A DNA stretch of 64,000 nucleotides. It comes from Chrysoperla carnea (lineage: Eukaryota; Arthropoda; Insecta; Neuroptera; Chrysopidae). The notes beneath the pieces were generated by a model. That model saw only the letters and a list, made by a program, of their open reading frames with translations. It was not told the origin of the DNA and ran no database searches. Positions 39,131 through 50,518 of this stretch are shown one piece after another (position 1 is the stretch's first letter; every line of letters begins with the position of its first letter). The DNA is taken from assembly GCF_905475395.1 (NCBI RefSeq), contig NC_058337.1:113950368-114014367 (forward strand), given 5' to 3'. The position numbers and the translations under genes were made by a program.

Positions 39131-40837
39131 GGCTTATAACTTTCCCATTATACTTACTATAACATTCTGTTGTGTGTATATTATAATGAATCGGTCGGTT
39201 TTCACACGATTCTTTACGATCATTTACGATTTTTATTATATAGAATTTTAAATGTTATAATATATGTGATGAATTATTATTATTATTATTTCGTTAAAAT
39301 TCCCTAATATTATGATTATTATTACTTTACTAACTTATTAAAATAATAAATTTACACCTTGTTAAAATATAACTTTTTTTTATATGTTATTTATACGATT
39401 GGGTGTATAGCATGGACTTTAATCGTGTGTTATACTAAATATGTCTTCCCCTAAGTCATTTTTATGGTAACAGAGCGTAGTAACTGGTGTAGAAAAGGAT
39501 CTATTGGTCGTGTTCGAGTAATTTTATTATGGAATTATCTTTTGTTTAGGTAACAAAATTTATAACAAAGTCTAAGAAGTCAATCTTCAACTACTTCTAT
39601 TATTGTATCGAAACTTTGGTACCATTTACCTAAAATCGCATTGAAAATGAAATACACGACGCGAAATAAAAATCGAAGTGGCAACTGGTGTTACCTTAAG
39701 TGGGAGGACAAATATTAATCAAAATATTTCAATGTATTGGAAAAATTACTTTCATCCAATTAATTGTGATATAAAATCGGGAACATGGACAATGTGTAAA
39801 AACAAATGTTAAATTGTCAAATGTTGCAAGTTCCCGGTAAACCATTACAATTATTTCAATGTATCTATCTATCATTATTATTCATTGCCTGTATTTAAAG
39901 GTTAAATTTAAAATGTATTTTGACATGTGACATTCTTTTGTTTTTAATAATATAAAATTTAAATACTTGATTTTGAACAATTAAAACATATTTTTGGACT
40001 TTTATTAGATACTTTTTTTTCTTAAAAATATCTAATTAAACTTGTTAGAAACACCTCATTAATTTTTTTAAAGATTTTGATAATTTTAAAAATAGTTTTT
40101 AACATATTAGGCATGTTCATTTGTTTTAAGCCTCCCAAATTAATTTTGTTTTTGATCAATAGATGGCAGAAATACTTTATCAGGCTAAAAATAGGAAAAT
40201 AATATAGATAATTTTTTTAAAACCCACTAATGAACGCTTAAGAAATCAAATGTATGAAAACCTCGACATGAGCCAGCAATTTTACTTTTAAATTTTCTAA
40301 TTTGTGTTAAAATAAAGAATTCTTTAACTTCAGAGCGCAAGTTTGCGATTTCAACGGTAATATCCATTTTGAATATCTCTGAATCTATTTTTATGCATTT
40401 TATTTTGACCATGTTAAAATATCTAGTTGTAATGTTGCACTTTTAAGTAAAATAGAGGCGTAGACAAAGGAAGGAGGCTGTTCAACTTTGCCAAAACATC
40501 CCATTGAAAATTTCATTATCTTATTACCTTTCCTTGTCAGTATCTGGGATCGAACCTACTGAATTTGTTAGTATCTTTGATAACAACAAAAAATATAGAT
40601 AAGCTACTCCCTTGATACTCATGCAGAAAAAACATTACCAAAATATTGAAATTATTTCTTATAATGACTTTTGATACATAAGACTAATGCAGTTTAATCG
40701 ATATTTTTTTACTTTCAAAGATTTTTCAATTAGTTTTAGCATTCTTAAATAAAGAATTTCTTAACAAATAATCTATATTTAAATTATTTACCATATTAAT
40801 TGGTCATGTCCGCCATCTAGCAGTAAAAATAAAAACT
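39131..40837. other. Intergenic AT-rich stretch upstream of the FOG-like gene
   Basis: No exon, tRNA or strong repeat is recognised. Confidence 0.4.
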
Positions 40838-41421
40838 ACAAGTGAAAACAAACAATTGACTGAGTTAATTGTTGAAATACCATGTATAGACAGTGTTGAT
40901 GCGCAATCGTTTGTTTTTTTGACGTCACGTAAATAACAAAAGATAGTTACTTTTAAATAGACACACACACAACTGATATTCCTATATTAATACATACTAT
41001 AAAATTTGCACCTAATTAACGCCCTCGTGGGTAAACAGTGATGTTTACAAAAAAATGTTTCAAACAAAAGTTTTTTATTTTTCTATAAGGAACATTTTTT
41101 ACATTTAAACTTTTGTTCTATCTCTAACGGTTTACAAGATGGGTCCTACGGACCCAAGACCCAATTGACCTATGATGCTCATTTACGAACTTGACCTCAT
41201 TTTTTACGTCCTGAGTACGCTGTAAAAAGCTCGATATCTTTTTTCGTTTTTGAGTTATCATGTCCACAGACGGATGGACGGACGGACGGACTGGATTAAT
41301 TTGGTGATTCTATGAACACCTATACCAAAATTTTTTTCGTAGCATCAATATTTTTAAGCGTTACAAACTTGGGACGAAACTTAATATACTATGTATATTT
41401 CATATATACATGGTATAAAAA
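40838..41421 (+). repeat. Dispersed repeat A, full copy
   Basis: Same orientation and ends as the copy at 54480-55018. It shares the left segment AACAATTGACTGAGTTAATT and the right end GGTATAAAA, with a GGAC/GGACGG tract at 41270-41291. Confidence 0.85.
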
Positions 41422-42042
41422 TGTGTATGCATTATAAGAATATGTTATTTCCAATTATACTTTTATAATTTTTGTTTAAAGACTGTCGCTACTTTTGAAA
41501 CACTCGGTTATGCAATTTAAATAGTTTTTTTTCAGCAATATCATAAAAAAATCGAAATAAATAAACAACAACAAAAAATGGCTAAATAAATAAATAAATC
41601 TGTAACTGAACAACATAGTTTGATGTTCATATATTTTATGTTTTTGTTGATTTGTACTTATTGATAAGTTTCGATTAGTTAGTATAGGCTTATTCATATA
41701 AATATTTTCAATCGAATATTTTATTTAAAAATTTACACTTTTATCTAATAAATGCAGATTTAGAATTAATAATAAGAAATCGTACCTTTCCTAGCAGTTA
41801 GTTAGTTCTGCTCCGGACATACATCTTCGATGCTTCCAGAAATATGGATCATCATAATGGATGTTTCCAAAAATTTGATAGTGTAATATCCAACTTTGAC
41901 AGAAAGATACTGGGACGAAATCGTGTCAGTTGCTAGTTTCACATCATTTCAATACATTTTACTTAGCTTTAAAAAAATTTCAAAAGGTTAAAAACAGGAA
42001 TCATTATACCATTTTACATGCATTTAACAATATATCGGGTAT

Positions 42043-42085
42043 TTCAACAATTAACTCAGTCAATTGTTTATTTTCTTATTTCAAT
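42043..42085 (-). repeat. Inverted copy of the left end of repeat A
   Basis: The reverse complement contains AACAATTGACTGAGTTAATT followed by GTTGAAATACC, as at the left end of the copy at 40838. About 32 bp are identical. It could be the opposite end of a larger 1.25-kb element or a separate insertion. Confidence 0.7.
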
Positions 42086-42656
42086 TTTTTTTTTTTTTAG
42101 AGAATTTTGCGTTCTTTAAATTAATTAACTACAATGTTTTTAGTATTTTGCATATTTTCGAATATATTTTGAGATATTTAAATTTTAGGGCTCCTTAATA
42201 TACAAAATCGCTCATAACTTGCGTGTCTCTTACAAAATCGCTCATAGCTTGACAACGGAAAATCATACGGGACACATAAATACAACGCATTTCAAATTGA
42301 AGGGGAAAATAGGACTCTCTCTGTGCGTCAGGACAAACATTGAACTTCTTTTCTTTTGCAAATAGTCTTGAATTTCCGATTACTATATGACAACAGTTCG
42401 AGTCTAAGCCCCAATAGAGCCTAAAAGACCAAGGATAACAAAGCTAAATGCCTGCAAACAGTGTGTATTTTTTCCAAAAGATGTCGCATTTTAATTTTTG
42501 CAGAGTGTATAATTTGTTTTTAATCTTTCTATGTACATGAATAAGTTATAATTTTTTTTATTTCACTTGTTACTTTTAAAATTGCCTTAAAATCAATAGA
42601 ATACAAAGCAAATCTTTGTACACATTGTATAAAGAAGTATTGTAATATTATATAAA

Positions 42657-43233
42657 TATACAGAATGATCCATGTAAATCATGACGAATTGAATGACGTG
42701 GTTTCTTTTTAAGGCAAGTAATCCAAAAACAAACATTAAACAAAACTTAATCCCCCCAAATTGATGAACAAAGGGGGATAATAGAGAAGTATTTTGGTAT
42801 AAACACATACTTAGCCATACTAAACCAATGATAAGGCCAGGACCGAGAAGAAGGGCATCTCCATCTCCTCCATACGCCTCTAAATAATAATAGGAATGCC
42901 ACAACCGATTTCCTTCGGAACTCCTGGTACTTCTTGAAAGCAGTCTTAAGGCAGTGATTTTGCCTGATGAAAACTTATGTTGATAATCATTTGAAGCTTC
43001 AAATTTCCATCGAAATCAGAAGTAACGTAGAGTAGAATGCTTTAAACTTTTCCCCTGGATTATTCTTTACACAATGAAAATTGAACCGTCATTTAACTCA
43101 TTCCGATTCTGTTCTTTAGTGACTATTGACTTAATTTAAAATTTAATACACTTATATTAAATTCTATTAGAAATATAAAGAGACCTAAAAGAAAATAAAA
43201 CTTTGCTACATTTTATCTGGACCACCCTGTAAA
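42657..43233. mobile_element. Possible transposon relic with imperfect 24-bp inverted ends
   Basis: The left end TACAGAATGATCCATGTAAA and the right end, in inverse TTTACAGGGTGGTCCAGATA, match at most positions. An open frame on the minus strand at 42593-42904 overlaps the left end and has no recognised similarity, so it may be a remnant. Confidence 0.45.
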
Positions 43234-46128
43234 CATAATAATGTTTGTGGTTTATTTTTATATAGAAAAAAAAAACCGATTTTTTTTTATCAATACACTT
43301 TTATCTATGAAAAATGATTTATATCAGAGATATATGTGTATGGTTTTCGTTCGTCCTATTTTAAAAATAATATTTTATCTTGATATTAAATATTATATAG
43401 TTCTTGTATTATCAGTCAAATATAATCGCTATACAAAAAAAAACTCGTGAGCAGCAGAGCCCTATCACTTAGATCATATTTTCTCCTCATTAGATGCTTA
43501 CACTATCAAAATACAATTCCTTAACATTCGTTTATAAGTAATTCATATAGAAATAAATCCTTAAACTAAATTTGGTTGGCCTACATTCCACCTGTGCAAA
43601 GCCTTGAGAACGGTGAAAAAACACGTAAATTTCGACATAAAAAAGTAGCTTTTGAATGTTGGAAAGTTAAAACCTCCAAAAATAACTTCCTTGATACTCA
43701 CTTAGCCAACATTTTAGATTTTCAACATAATCTCAATTTTGACGGGCTAAACAACTGCGCAAAAAATGGAAACCTCCTTCAAATTTCTGAAATAAATCGT
43801 CATAATTTCACATCATTTCAAAGAAATTAGGCTGCTACATTTTGGCATCTTTGCATCTTGGCACACATCCTCGAACCTTCTTAAATCGGGCTCGGGCTCT
43901 AAGATAATAAAATTAATTTAACACCCCCCCCCCATCTCCTCTTCGATATTCGATACAGTGCATACCTCTAAGTCTATATTTCCGTAGAAAATACGACTAA
44001 AAACATTGTATATATTTTTTTTGTTATCTATATAAATTCAGTTTTATACATTGGTATTATCTTATTTCCCAATCTAGTGAACTTTTTTTTTTTTTTTGAT
44101 TATAAAATAAATGTTATTTTCAGAGAAAAATAATATAATAAAAACATAAAGTTTTATTATATTTTATTAATAATCAAGATTTAAAGAAATTAAGGAATAA
44201 TTTAATTAAGTATTCATTTTTGTATTTCTTAAAATTCGAAACAAATTATAACAAGTTAAATTCCAAATTTAACTAATATTTTTAAAACATGAATACTTTT
44301 TAGTTTAACAAATATTAGAGTAGATTATTTTTTTTCAAGCAGGTACCGTAAGAAAGTTCCTTGTAATGCCATCTGCACGTGTAAAATGAAAATAACAGTA
44401 ACAAACGGACAACTTATGTACTCCATTTGTTACCGTATAAAGTGATTACAACGCCAATTTTATAGTAGCGATCCTAAAAACTATTATGTCCAAGTAGCAG
44501 TTGTATATCTCACCGTAAGATTTACTTTCCGTCGATTGTAAACTATTAAAATTGTATATTTATCGTCCAAAAAACCATCCCAACTCGACCCAGATCAACT
44601 ATATCCATCGAAACATATGTCTCGACATACGCGAATTCAATTACATGGTTATCACTCGGTCCCATCTATCACGTAAGTTCGAGTTAAATTGATCGCAGCA
44701 GTTTTCGTAAACATAACATCAGAAAATACAAATGTTTGCCAATTTTTATATAATTTGCCGTGCTCAAAACGAATCAATTCCTAAAAAGGATAGTAAAACA
44801 GGGTAAAAAAATAACTCGAAAGTTTTTATTCTTAATTTTTATTTACTTCCTTATTTAACTTGGGAAAGTGGACAATGAACAGAAACCATCTTTAAAAAAT
44901 GCTTACAATTACATTAAAATAACATTGTTAAATGAATTCTAATCACTAAAAAATAGTATTGAAAACTTTCTGAAAATCATTTATTTACATACACATTTAT
45001 GGCAAACCTACAACGTGTCACAGAATAACTATTCTTTTTATTTTCGAGCTTCATTTTATGATTATAAGAGCCATATTGCGACGATATATTATCAGCTACA
45101 TACGAGCAAAAATTTTCAAACATAAAATTGTTTGTTTTCGAATAGATTTTCTGAGACATTCTGTACAGATTTTAAAAATTGGAAATGCTGTAATTCCTAA
45201 AACGGTTGGATTTTTATTTTAAAAATATCGGTCATCGGAGTCAAAAAAGAATTTTTTAACGCCTAATATTAGAGCCAAAATTATAAATAAATGAAGAAAA
45301 TAACTAACTCTTTCCTTTCCGTATTTCTTTCGCCAACATTAGAACATTTAAATTAAACATAAAACTAGAAGTAGCAAAAACTCCGTCCACACAGAATAAA
45401 AATCCTCAAATGACTGATTTATAGGTCTAGAATCAGGCGTAGTGTTTGACAATGATTCCAGAATGGCTGGAAATTTGAGAAACTAATACAATCTAGCGCC
45501 TGATAACATTTTTTTCCACAAAAATTTTAGAGAATTCCTCTTTTAGGGAGACCTTTTAATTTTAATTTTGTTGTAAGCTTTAAATTAATACTTATTCATA
45601 CGATATAAGAACGATATTCAAATGAGAAGATAATTAAATAAAAAACATAAAAATTATTTTGCTCGACGCTTGAAGAACGAGATATCCATCGTCCAACCCC
45701 CTAAAGATTACTATTAATGTTCAAAATGTGGAACTTCAGATATCCTGCTTTGTTGAGAGTCAGGCAAAGTGATTTGTATTTGTATACACGCTATGTTTAA
45801 GTATTATATACAGTAACATGACTGTTGTCACAAATCGTGCACGTATATATCAACATGTTTCTATGAACTTGACTCAAATGGCAGAACTACCTTACATTCT
45901 CTCCTAACCTGATTATCATTCCTAATACATATTCGTCAACATCGATCCCTGAAAAAAAGTTCCCATCTATAAAAATTTATGTAAAAGAAAAAATAGTTTG
46001 GCGCATCTTTGACAATAGCCTTTCAAGTTTCCAGTCGTTATGAAATAACTGTCAAATACTGACACGCCTAGTGCTAGACTTATTAGAATGTATACGTAAA
46101 TGAACGAAGAATTGAAACTGAATGAACC
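43234..46128. other. Intergenic stretch downstream of NF-YB
   Basis: The open frame at 43576-43830 has no known similarity. A C-run is at 43923-43933. Nothing else is supportable. Confidence 0.4.
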
Positions 46129-47702
46129 TTAGCCTAATTGAAACTGTTGTATTTGATCTGGATACGCTGTGTATATAACCGTTTCGCCTTGACCACCTTG
46201 TCCAATAATATTTCCATTTATAATTTGTGTATCTAAAAAAAGTTGTGAAAAAATCCACACAAAAAAACATTTGTTATAACACATTTTTTTTACATAAAAT
46301 CACAGACGTTTTAATTGTAATTATTTAAAAAAATATATATGAATTTACTTAAAAATAAAATAACAAATATATATTAAAAAATTTTTAAACTTTTTTATAT
46401 TTTCACTTACTACTAAACGGATCTTCAGGTGTTTCATCGAAATTTAGTACTTCTAATGTTTTATATCCTTTGGTAGCCTGAAAAAAAAAAATCAAATCTT
46501 AAACAGGCTGTAATGGGAGTTGAAAAGTTATCCTTCTTAAAAAGACACATCCTTGACACTAAACCAATCTATATACCGGTATTCAACCGTTCAGTTCAAT
46601 TTGGATAGGGTGTACTAAATTTAATAGCCATAAAAACATCGAAAATAGCGTTTGTTTGTTCCCTTGACTAGTAAACAATACAACATAACGAATTTCAGCT
46701 CATTTGAACTGAAGGGGGCTGGGATGCTGGCAAAAAAGCGGGGAAAATGTATATCAGACATCTCAAAAACCCATAAATTGTAATATGTTAACATTTGATG
46801 AAGTCCTTCCTTTTTAACTTAAACCATCTTGTATATTCCAAAAGCAGAGAGAGCAAAAATTTTAAATTTTTTGGTAAATATCCTTTTAAGCGCACCGTTA
46901 TAAAATTGTTTAGCAACGTCACCTCCTTTATATTCTATTATTGTACCAAGATGAGACTTAATAAGTCACTTACCTCACGATATTTTTGTAAGTATAGTTT
47001 TAAAGGTTCCACATAGTTATCGAATCCTAACGAAGTCATCGCGAATAGAATATCTTCCCCATTAATTGTCTTCCGTTTTTCCATATGGCAACGATCACTT
47101 GCTTCGCTTGTTATAAAGCTTATAAATTCCGATACACACTCTTGAACGCATTCTCTTGCGTCCTTTGCAATCTAAAATCCAAATGAAACACATAATTCAA
47201 TCTTAATTCGTAATTTAAAGATATTTTAAATCATTGGCGTACCTAAACCTAAATAAAATCAACAAGCGAGATATGAAAAATATTCAATTATTATTTTTTG
47301 CACCGTGTAAGGTGTAATCTTTCTAAAGTAAATGGAAAATAGTCTTAGGTACTCCAATCTTCAAACATTTTGCTTCAAGCAACAACCTACCTTCCCAGAT
47401 TCAGGAATCGCTTTTTTCATTATTTTTGCAACGTTTGCAATAGGTAAGAATCTATCCTGTTCACGTAATGGTAAACCCAATTTATCATTGCCGTCGTGAT
47501 TCGAATCATCAGTGTTCTCAGCTGTTAAATGGTCACCATCATCTGTTAAATATTATATAAAAATTTCCCGTAAAACATTTTTTATAAATTTTATAGGTTA
47601 AAGCTATTAGCTCATACCGTCTAAATCATCCGGGACCATATAATCAGCTTTTACAGTTAGAAAAGCATGTTGCATATCGTCTCCACTTTCACTATTTTCC
47701 AT
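46129..47702 (-). CDS. NFYB: Nuclear transcription factor Y subunit beta (NF-YB)
   Basis: Five coding exons on the minus strand: 47618-47702, 47391-47542, 46974-47171, 46411-46477 and 46129-46232. All junctions are GT-AG and in frame, giving 201 aa (human about 207). NF-YB pairs with NF-YC through a histone fold and, with NF-YA, binds CCAAT boxes in promoters. The acidic N-terminus (about residues 1-50) is followed by the H2B-like histone-fold core at about 54-145, starting [20 protein letters not shown]. The core includes the family-typical cysteines in [20 protein letters not shown], the [14 protein letters not shown] segment and a closing YLQKYRE. The C-terminus ends in a short Gln-containing tail (QIQQFQLG). 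The start is the first ATG upstream of the acidic N-terminus, and the length agrees with the family. The gene is divergent from ISY1, 922 bp away. A weaker point is the short 67-nt fourth exon, though both its phases fit. Confidence 0.95.
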
Positions 47703-48624
47703 TGTTCTTTTATTTATTCGAACTTCACAAAATTTTCTTAAAGAAGTTTGAAGTTTTTCATTACAAAACACTTCACTTCACTGTTTACAAAATTGAATGT
47801 TTTTGTTTACTTGTGTTGGCACAAATAAGCACAATTTTGCACATCTTGTCATGAATCGTAATAAGAATATTCTTAAAAATATCAATTAGAGAAATACAAG
47901 GAATTAATTGGTAAGGCATATTATTCGTTTTGATCTCCAGAACAAAGTTGAAAAACTTTACGAGTGACGAATTTTTAACCTTGTTTATAAACATTTTTTT
48001 TAACAATTTAACTCGCTTAAGATTGCTGTGATAGTTTGGCTAAATACGGCATCCTTAAGTTTTTCAAGTCAGTGATACGATTTTGGTAAAAATAAAAAAA
48101 TAAAAACTTTCGGAAACTACTTCCAATAAAAAATAATTTTAATTGTTCAAAATATTACATTTGGCATATATAATTAAGATTGTTAAAAGAAGCCTGCGAT
48201 ATCAGGATACAATCTAAAGTTGGAGGGTTGGAGCTTTTCATAGAACATAATCTTTTATGAACGACCGCAAATACCTGAATTTGTCAGAATCCATTAATTA
48301 GCTAAAAATAGCAATAATTTAATTATAGTTTGTTTAAATACGCCATTATTAAACTATCTTAAACTATCTTCATTTTGTTCTAGGCATTATAAAGAAAAAT
48401 GAAGTTTGAGCGCTGTTGTTTTCAAATCTGTGTGGATTTGTGCTCTAAGTGTCTGCATGGCAAATATGCTCAACAAAAGTCAAACAGATATCAGTGCGCA
48501 TTCTTTTTCTTTGCATAAAAGTGCGAAATCTAAACAACAAATCTCGAAAATCTTGAAACCACGAATAGATAATTTTTATTCGTAGAATTTTTATCAATAT
48601 TCATAGAAAAATTATCTTCTAAAC
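47703..48624. promoter_or_regulatory. Divergent intergenic region between NF-YB and ISY1
   Basis: These 922 bp separate the NF-YB start codon (minus) from the ISY1 start codon (plus), so both promoters must lie here or in upstream non-coding exons. The sequence is AT-rich. I see no coding exon, no clear TATA box and no repeat shared with the rest of the window. A shared bidirectional promoter is plausible but not shown. Confidence 0.45.
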
Positions 48625-50346
48625 ATGGTAAGTTTCGTAAAGTTTCTACATTTTAATTTAAAACACTTAACGTAAAACTTTCTAACCTTAAATTTGCTTA
48701 AATTTTCAGGCTCGAAATGCAGAAAAAGCGATGTAAGTATAAAATAAAGAAATTATTTGATTATTTAAAAGTGTGAGACTATACTTACTTTAACAGTAGC
48801 TATCTCTAGTAATTAATTCGATCCAACCTAGATCATTTAAACGGACCCGGAGTAGTTTACGAAAAGCTTAACGTATCTTTAAATATTACTACAACTTTTT
48901 ATTTGGTATTCAGGACAACCCTTGCTCGATGGCGGGCCGCACAATTAGGTGAAAATGATAAGAGTAAGCAACGGCGACCTTACTTGGCATCAGATTGTAA
49001 AGATCGTCGAAAATGTGAAAAATGGAGATTACAAATTATTCGAGAAATTGCTAAGAAAGTTGCTCAGATTCAAAATGGTAAGTATCTTAAACTTCAGTGT
49101 TAATTCAATTTAGAAAATAATAATTGTTTATAGCGGGCTTAGGAGAATTTCGGATACGCGACTTAAATGATGAAATCAACAAATTATTACGTGAAAAAAG
49201 ACATTGGGAAGCACAAATTAAAGAATTAGGTGGTCCAGATTATCAAAAAACTGGGCCACGTATGTTAGATCATGAAGGTAAAGAAGTTCCAGGAAATAGA
49301 GGGTATAAATATTTTGGTGCTGCAAAAGATTTACCAGGAGTACGAGAATTATTTGAACAAGAACCACCACCGCCACCGAGGAAAACACGTGCAGAAATGA
49401 TGAAGGATATTGATGCTGATTATTACGGGTATCGGGACGATGATGACGGAATTTTAGCACCTTTAGAATTGCGAGCTGAAAAACTTTGTAAGTTCTTAAG
49501 AGGGTACCTTTTTAAAAAAAAATCACAGTCAACTTATTCTTTTGGAATTTCATAAATCTCGATATGTAGAGTAATTTTGGTCCAAATGTTTGGTGATTGC
49601 TCGGGTATTTCCTATAGTATCCAGAAGTATATAATCGAAAAAAATCTAAAAATTTCTTTCTGGTTGAAATGAAATGTATTGTCTTAGAGTGGACTTTCAT
49701 AGATAAGAATGGAGATCTTGGTCAAGATGTAGCTCTGTGACCCACTTTTGCGATTTGGATACACACGTTCATTTTGACTCGTACAAGTTTGCATGATTCA
49801 AATTCAATCAATTCTTAAGTGGCTTGTACAGTTAAAATGCTTGCGCAAAATTTTCGTACAGACGTTCAAGTTTGCTTTTACAAAAATATTGAACATGTCT
49901 TTAAATGAACCTGTAGAGTCACCTTCAGTAATTAAAATAATAATTCATTTTATTGTTGGATAATTTCCAAGATTTTTTGATATTTTAAGATATTCTTAAT
50001 TTCCTAATGCGTGGCCACTCACTTGAGTTTATATTTCACAGCAATTCAAAACGCGATTAAAGAGTGGAAATCAAAAAAAGAAAATAAAAACTCCGGAGAA
50101 AATGGCAATGATGATGATGAAGAAGATGACGAGGAGGACATTTATCATGTAGACACAACCACATTATCAGATAGCGAAGATCCAACAGAAATATCAAACT
50201 TATCTGAATTATCATCAAATCCCAAATATATTGCTCATGTCCCAGTTCCGACACAACTAGAAGTTGAACAAGCCTTGCTGGAACGTCGTAAACAGGAATT
50301 AATGGAGAAATATGGTGTAAGAGAAACAAAAAATGAAGAAATTTAA
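48625..50346 (+). CDS. ISY1: Pre-mRNA-splicing factor ISY1
   Basis: Five coding exons: 48625-48627 (only the ATG), 48710-48732, 48914-49077, 49134-49487 and 50042-50346. They give 282 aa, close to human ISY1 (285). ISY1 is a component of the NineTeen-related complex in catalytic spliceosomes, acting near the branch site and 5' splice site in the nucleus. The N-terminus MARNAEKAMTTLARWR matches the family. So do the block KKVAQIQNAGLGEFRIRDLN, the GGPDYQKTGPRMLDHEGKEV segment and NRGYKYFGAAKDLPGVRELF. After PPPPPRKTRAEMM comes a lysine-rich then acidic low-complexity stretch (about residues 190-216), and a conserved C-terminal YIAHVPVPTQLEVEQAL block around residue 245. All junctions are GT-AG and keep frame. 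The ATG-only first exon is odd but its GTAAGT donor is a perfect consensus. The gene converges on IPO13 downstream. Confidence 0.96.
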
Positions 50347-50518
50347 AGTTTGGTTAGTTTTTTTTTTCTTTTCATCTTTTTGTACAGTCAAACTCGTTTA
50401 TTATTAAAAAAAAGAGAAAAAAGAAAACGTTTTTCTATCACATTTCAAAAATAGTTGAATTTTTTTTCATTTTCTTCCATAATTTTCCGTCGCTTCCTTG
50501 TTGATCCTTTGAATTCTT
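50347..50518. promoter_or_regulatory. Overlapping 3' end region between convergent ISY1 and IPO13
   Basis: Only 172 bp separate the ISY1 stop (50346) from the IPO13 stop (50519). On the minus strand the first poly(A) hexamer after the IPO13 stop is AATAAA at 50402-50397. On the plus strand I see no AATAAA before 50646-50651, which lies beyond the IPO13 last exon. If these signals are used, the ISY1 3' UTR runs antisense through the final IPO13 exon. Confidence 0.5.
50397..50402 (-). terminator. Candidate poly(A) signal for IPO13
   Basis: AATAAA read on the minus strand, 117 nt after the IPO13 stop codon. Called from the hexamer only. Confidence 0.4.

Noticed and set aside
40546-40562. GGGATCGAACC, reverse of a tRNA B-box-like GGTTCGATCCC
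   Set aside because: The flanks cannot form a T-arm stem and no cloverleaf is possible.
42593-42904. 103-codon minus-strand frame with hydrophobic segments
   Set aside because: It overlaps the left tip of a probable transposon relic and resembles no known membrane protein.
49218-49460. 80-codon minus-strand frame
   Set aside because: Shadow of ISY1 exon 4 on the opposite strand.
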